A DNA stretch of 7,047 nt from Gammaproteobacteria bacterium UBA6968 (GTDB lineage Bacteria > Pseudomonadota > Gammaproteobacteria > Pseudomonadales > Azotimanducaceae), in assembly GCA_002450255.1 (NCBI GenBank), contig DJYW01000149.1, forward strand, positions 743 through 7,789, given 5' to 3'. This document shows, one piece after another, positions 6,243 through 7,047 of this stretch; the first letter of the stretch is position 1; each line of letters opens with the position of its first letter. Below the pieces are notes generated by a model that was not told the origin of the DNA, did no database searches, and saw only the letters and a program-made list of their open reading frames with translations. Position numbers and translations under genes: made by a program.

Positions 6243-6269
6243 CATAAGTGCGTAATTTACAGAGCGCAA
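6241..6269 (-). promoter_or_regulatory. Sigma-70-like promoter of the metal operon
   Basis: On the minus strand TTGCGC (6264-6269) is followed after exactly 17 bp by TATGAT (6241-6246), a five-of-six match to the -10 consensus; the -35 is weak. It lies in the gap after the LOG gene stop at 6318. The start of transcription is expected about seven bases past the -10, which is the A of the ATG at 6231-6233. Confidence 0.6.
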
Positions 6270-6317
6270 TAGCGCCCAGAAGCTTGTCATGCGAGGCACT
6301 AGCCTGCTCTGCGAAGA

Positions 6318-6908
6318 TCAATCATCGCTGGCAACAACCGCTGCAAGTAATTCGTCTGGGTCCGCAGAAACCTGAAGGCGTTGTAAACCGTCCGCACTCA
6401 CAAACTTTGCGTCGACTGCCTGATAAAGAAAATCGAGCAGCGCATCATAGTAGCCGGCGCAATTTAGAAGACCAACGGGTTTATTGTGTTCAGCCAACAC
6501 ATTCAAAGTCATCACCTCGAACAGTTCATCTAGCGTGCCAACACCGCCAGGCAGCACCAAGAAAGCATCAGATAAGTCGATGAGAGCAGAACGGCGTGTA
6601 GCCATATTGTCTTTTTCCGCAAGACTGGTCAGCCCTGCGTGCCCTACCTCAATGGCCATAAGCTTCGAGGTAATAACGCCATGCACCTCTCCACCGCCAG
6701 CTAAACAACCATCTGCCACTGCGCCCATAGAGCCTTGTTGGCCACCGCCATAGATGAGCGTCAGCCCAGAGTTGGCGATACATTCGCCTACGGCGTAAGC
6801 CATTTTTGTGAAATGCTGTGGTACCCGCGGACTAGATCCACAAAATACGCCAATCCGCTTGATTCCTAAGGCGCTTCGTTCTTCTTGTTTCGCCGTAAAT
6901 TTCTCCAT
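6318..6908 (-). CDS. LOG-family protein (TIGR00730; nucleoside-5'-monophosphate phosphoribohydrolase)
   Basis: A 196-residue Rossmann-fold protein. It has IGVFCGSSP (residues 19-27), YGGGQQGSMG (53-62), MATRRSALIDLSDAFLVLPGG (from 102) and the family signature PGGVGTLDE (120-128), including the conserved Arg (105/106) and Glu128 needed to cleave the base-ribose bond. Plant LOG and bacterial relatives hydrolyse cytokinin riboside 5'-monophosphates or AMP/GMP-like nucleotides to base and ribose 5-phosphate in the cytoplasm. The bacterial physiological role is unclear, perhaps nucleotide salvage. The frame opens from a GTG at 6965, but the ATG at 6908 is preferred: it gives the usual family length, has GGAAA about nine bases upstream, and lies downstream of the likely promoter. 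It is probably separate from the metal operon, which has its own promoter, although no terminator is visible between them and read-through is possible. Confidence 0.93.
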   Translation of the reverse strand: MEKFTAKQEERSALGIKRIGVFCGSSPRVPQHFTKMAYAVGECIANSGLTLIYGGGQQGSMGAVADGCLAGGGEVHGVITSKLMAIEVGHAGLTSLAEKDNMATRRSALIDLSDAFLVLPGGVGTLDELFEVMTLNVLAEHNKPVGLLNCAGYYDALLDFLYQAVDAKFVSADGLQRLQVSADPDELLAAVVASDD

Positions 6909-6968
6909 TCTTTTTCCAACGCTTCCTTGTGTTTTTATTACAACCTTTTCTTTTACTCTTAGCACGGG

Positions 6969-6996
6969 ATTACGAAGAGCAGTTCGCTCCAGTCAA
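6969..6996 (-). promoter_or_regulatory. Putative promoter of the LOG-family gene
   Basis: The minus strand has TTGACT (6991-6996; five of six consensus bases), 16 bp, then CGTAAT (6969-6974; four of six). The spacer holds a small dyad (GAGC at 6977-6980, GCTC at 6986-6989). Transcription would start near 6961, leaving an A-rich leader of roughly 55 bases before the ATG at 6908 and placing the alternative GTG at 6965 outside the message. Confidence 0.5.
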
Positions 6997-7017
6997 TCTT
7001 AAATTCTGCGCTCAATG

Positions 7018-7042
7018 CGAAGCGGAATTCGGCTTCGTTTTT
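7018..7042 (+). terminator. Rho-independent terminator facing right, with no visible gene to serve
   Basis: CGAAGC (7018-7023) and GCTTCG (7032-7037) form a 6-bp stem with an 8-base loop, followed by TTTTT (7038-7042) on the plus strand. On the minus strand no T-run follows the stem, so it works only for rightward transcripts. The only recognised gene beside it is leftward, so its transcript is unknown. Confidence 0.6.
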
Positions 7043-7047
7043 ATGAC

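Noticed and set aside
6234..6299. N-terminal extension of the barrel-like protein from the GTG at 6299 or ATG at 6290.
   Set aside because: It would bury the signal peptide behind about 20 extra residues and would be encoded across the predicted promoter and operator.
6808..7002. Rightward 64-codon frame ending just before the terminator at 7018.
   Set aside because: It is almost entirely antisense to the LOG gene and its leader, with no recognisable protein features or ribosome site. The terminator alone does not make it a gene.

Overview
The window (about 50% G+C) looks like chromosome of a Gram-negative gammaproteobacterium, probably a marine or aquatic Alteromonadales/Cellvibrionales-type lineage. 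The evidence is exported proteins with classical signal peptides, a small outer-membrane-like protein ending in Phe, an S9 peptidase of the kind common in these bacteria, and short Shine-Dalgarno-led operons. Genus cannot be called from this sequence. No transposase, tRNA, rRNA or CRISPR array is visible.

Layout. Bases 1-258 hold no confident gene. One rightward gene (259-1317) encodes an exported isoaspartyl peptidase/L-asparaginase of the Ntn-hydrolase type. It converges on a leftward gene (1494-3626) for an exported S9 prolyl-oligopeptidase-family serine peptidase. The 176 bp between them carry two large hairpins, one of which looks like a shared bidirectional terminator. Everything from 3626 to 6908 is also leftward: a LOG-family nucleotide hydrolase (6318-6908), then a metal-handling block read right to left: a small outer-membrane-like protein (5616-6233), a periplasmic His/Met-rich protein with a heavy-metal-associated (HMA) domain (5136-5606), a MerT-like membrane protein with a Cys-Cys pair (4769-5134), a DUF4396 membrane protein (4167-4613) and a CsoR-type Cu(I)-sensing repressor (3821-4084).

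How it works together. The repressor has the C-H-C ligand set of copper-sensing CsoR proteins (C33, H58, C62). Just upstream of the first gene of the metal block is the 17-bp palindrome ATACCC-N5-GGGTAT, the form of CsoR operator I recall from Bacillus subtilis. It abuts and slightly overlaps a TATGAT -10 box that lies 17 bp from TTGCGC. The predicted start of transcription falls on or next to the ATG of the outer-membrane-like gene, so that message may be leaderless. The genes together suggest a copper-responsive envelope system: an outer-membrane component, a MerP-like periplasmic chaperone, a MerT-like inner-membrane carrier and a Met-rich DUF4396 membrane protein, with no P-type ATPase, multicopper oxidase or RND pump in view. 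Whether it imports, exports or buffers metal cannot be read from the sequence. This block is the most interesting part of the window.
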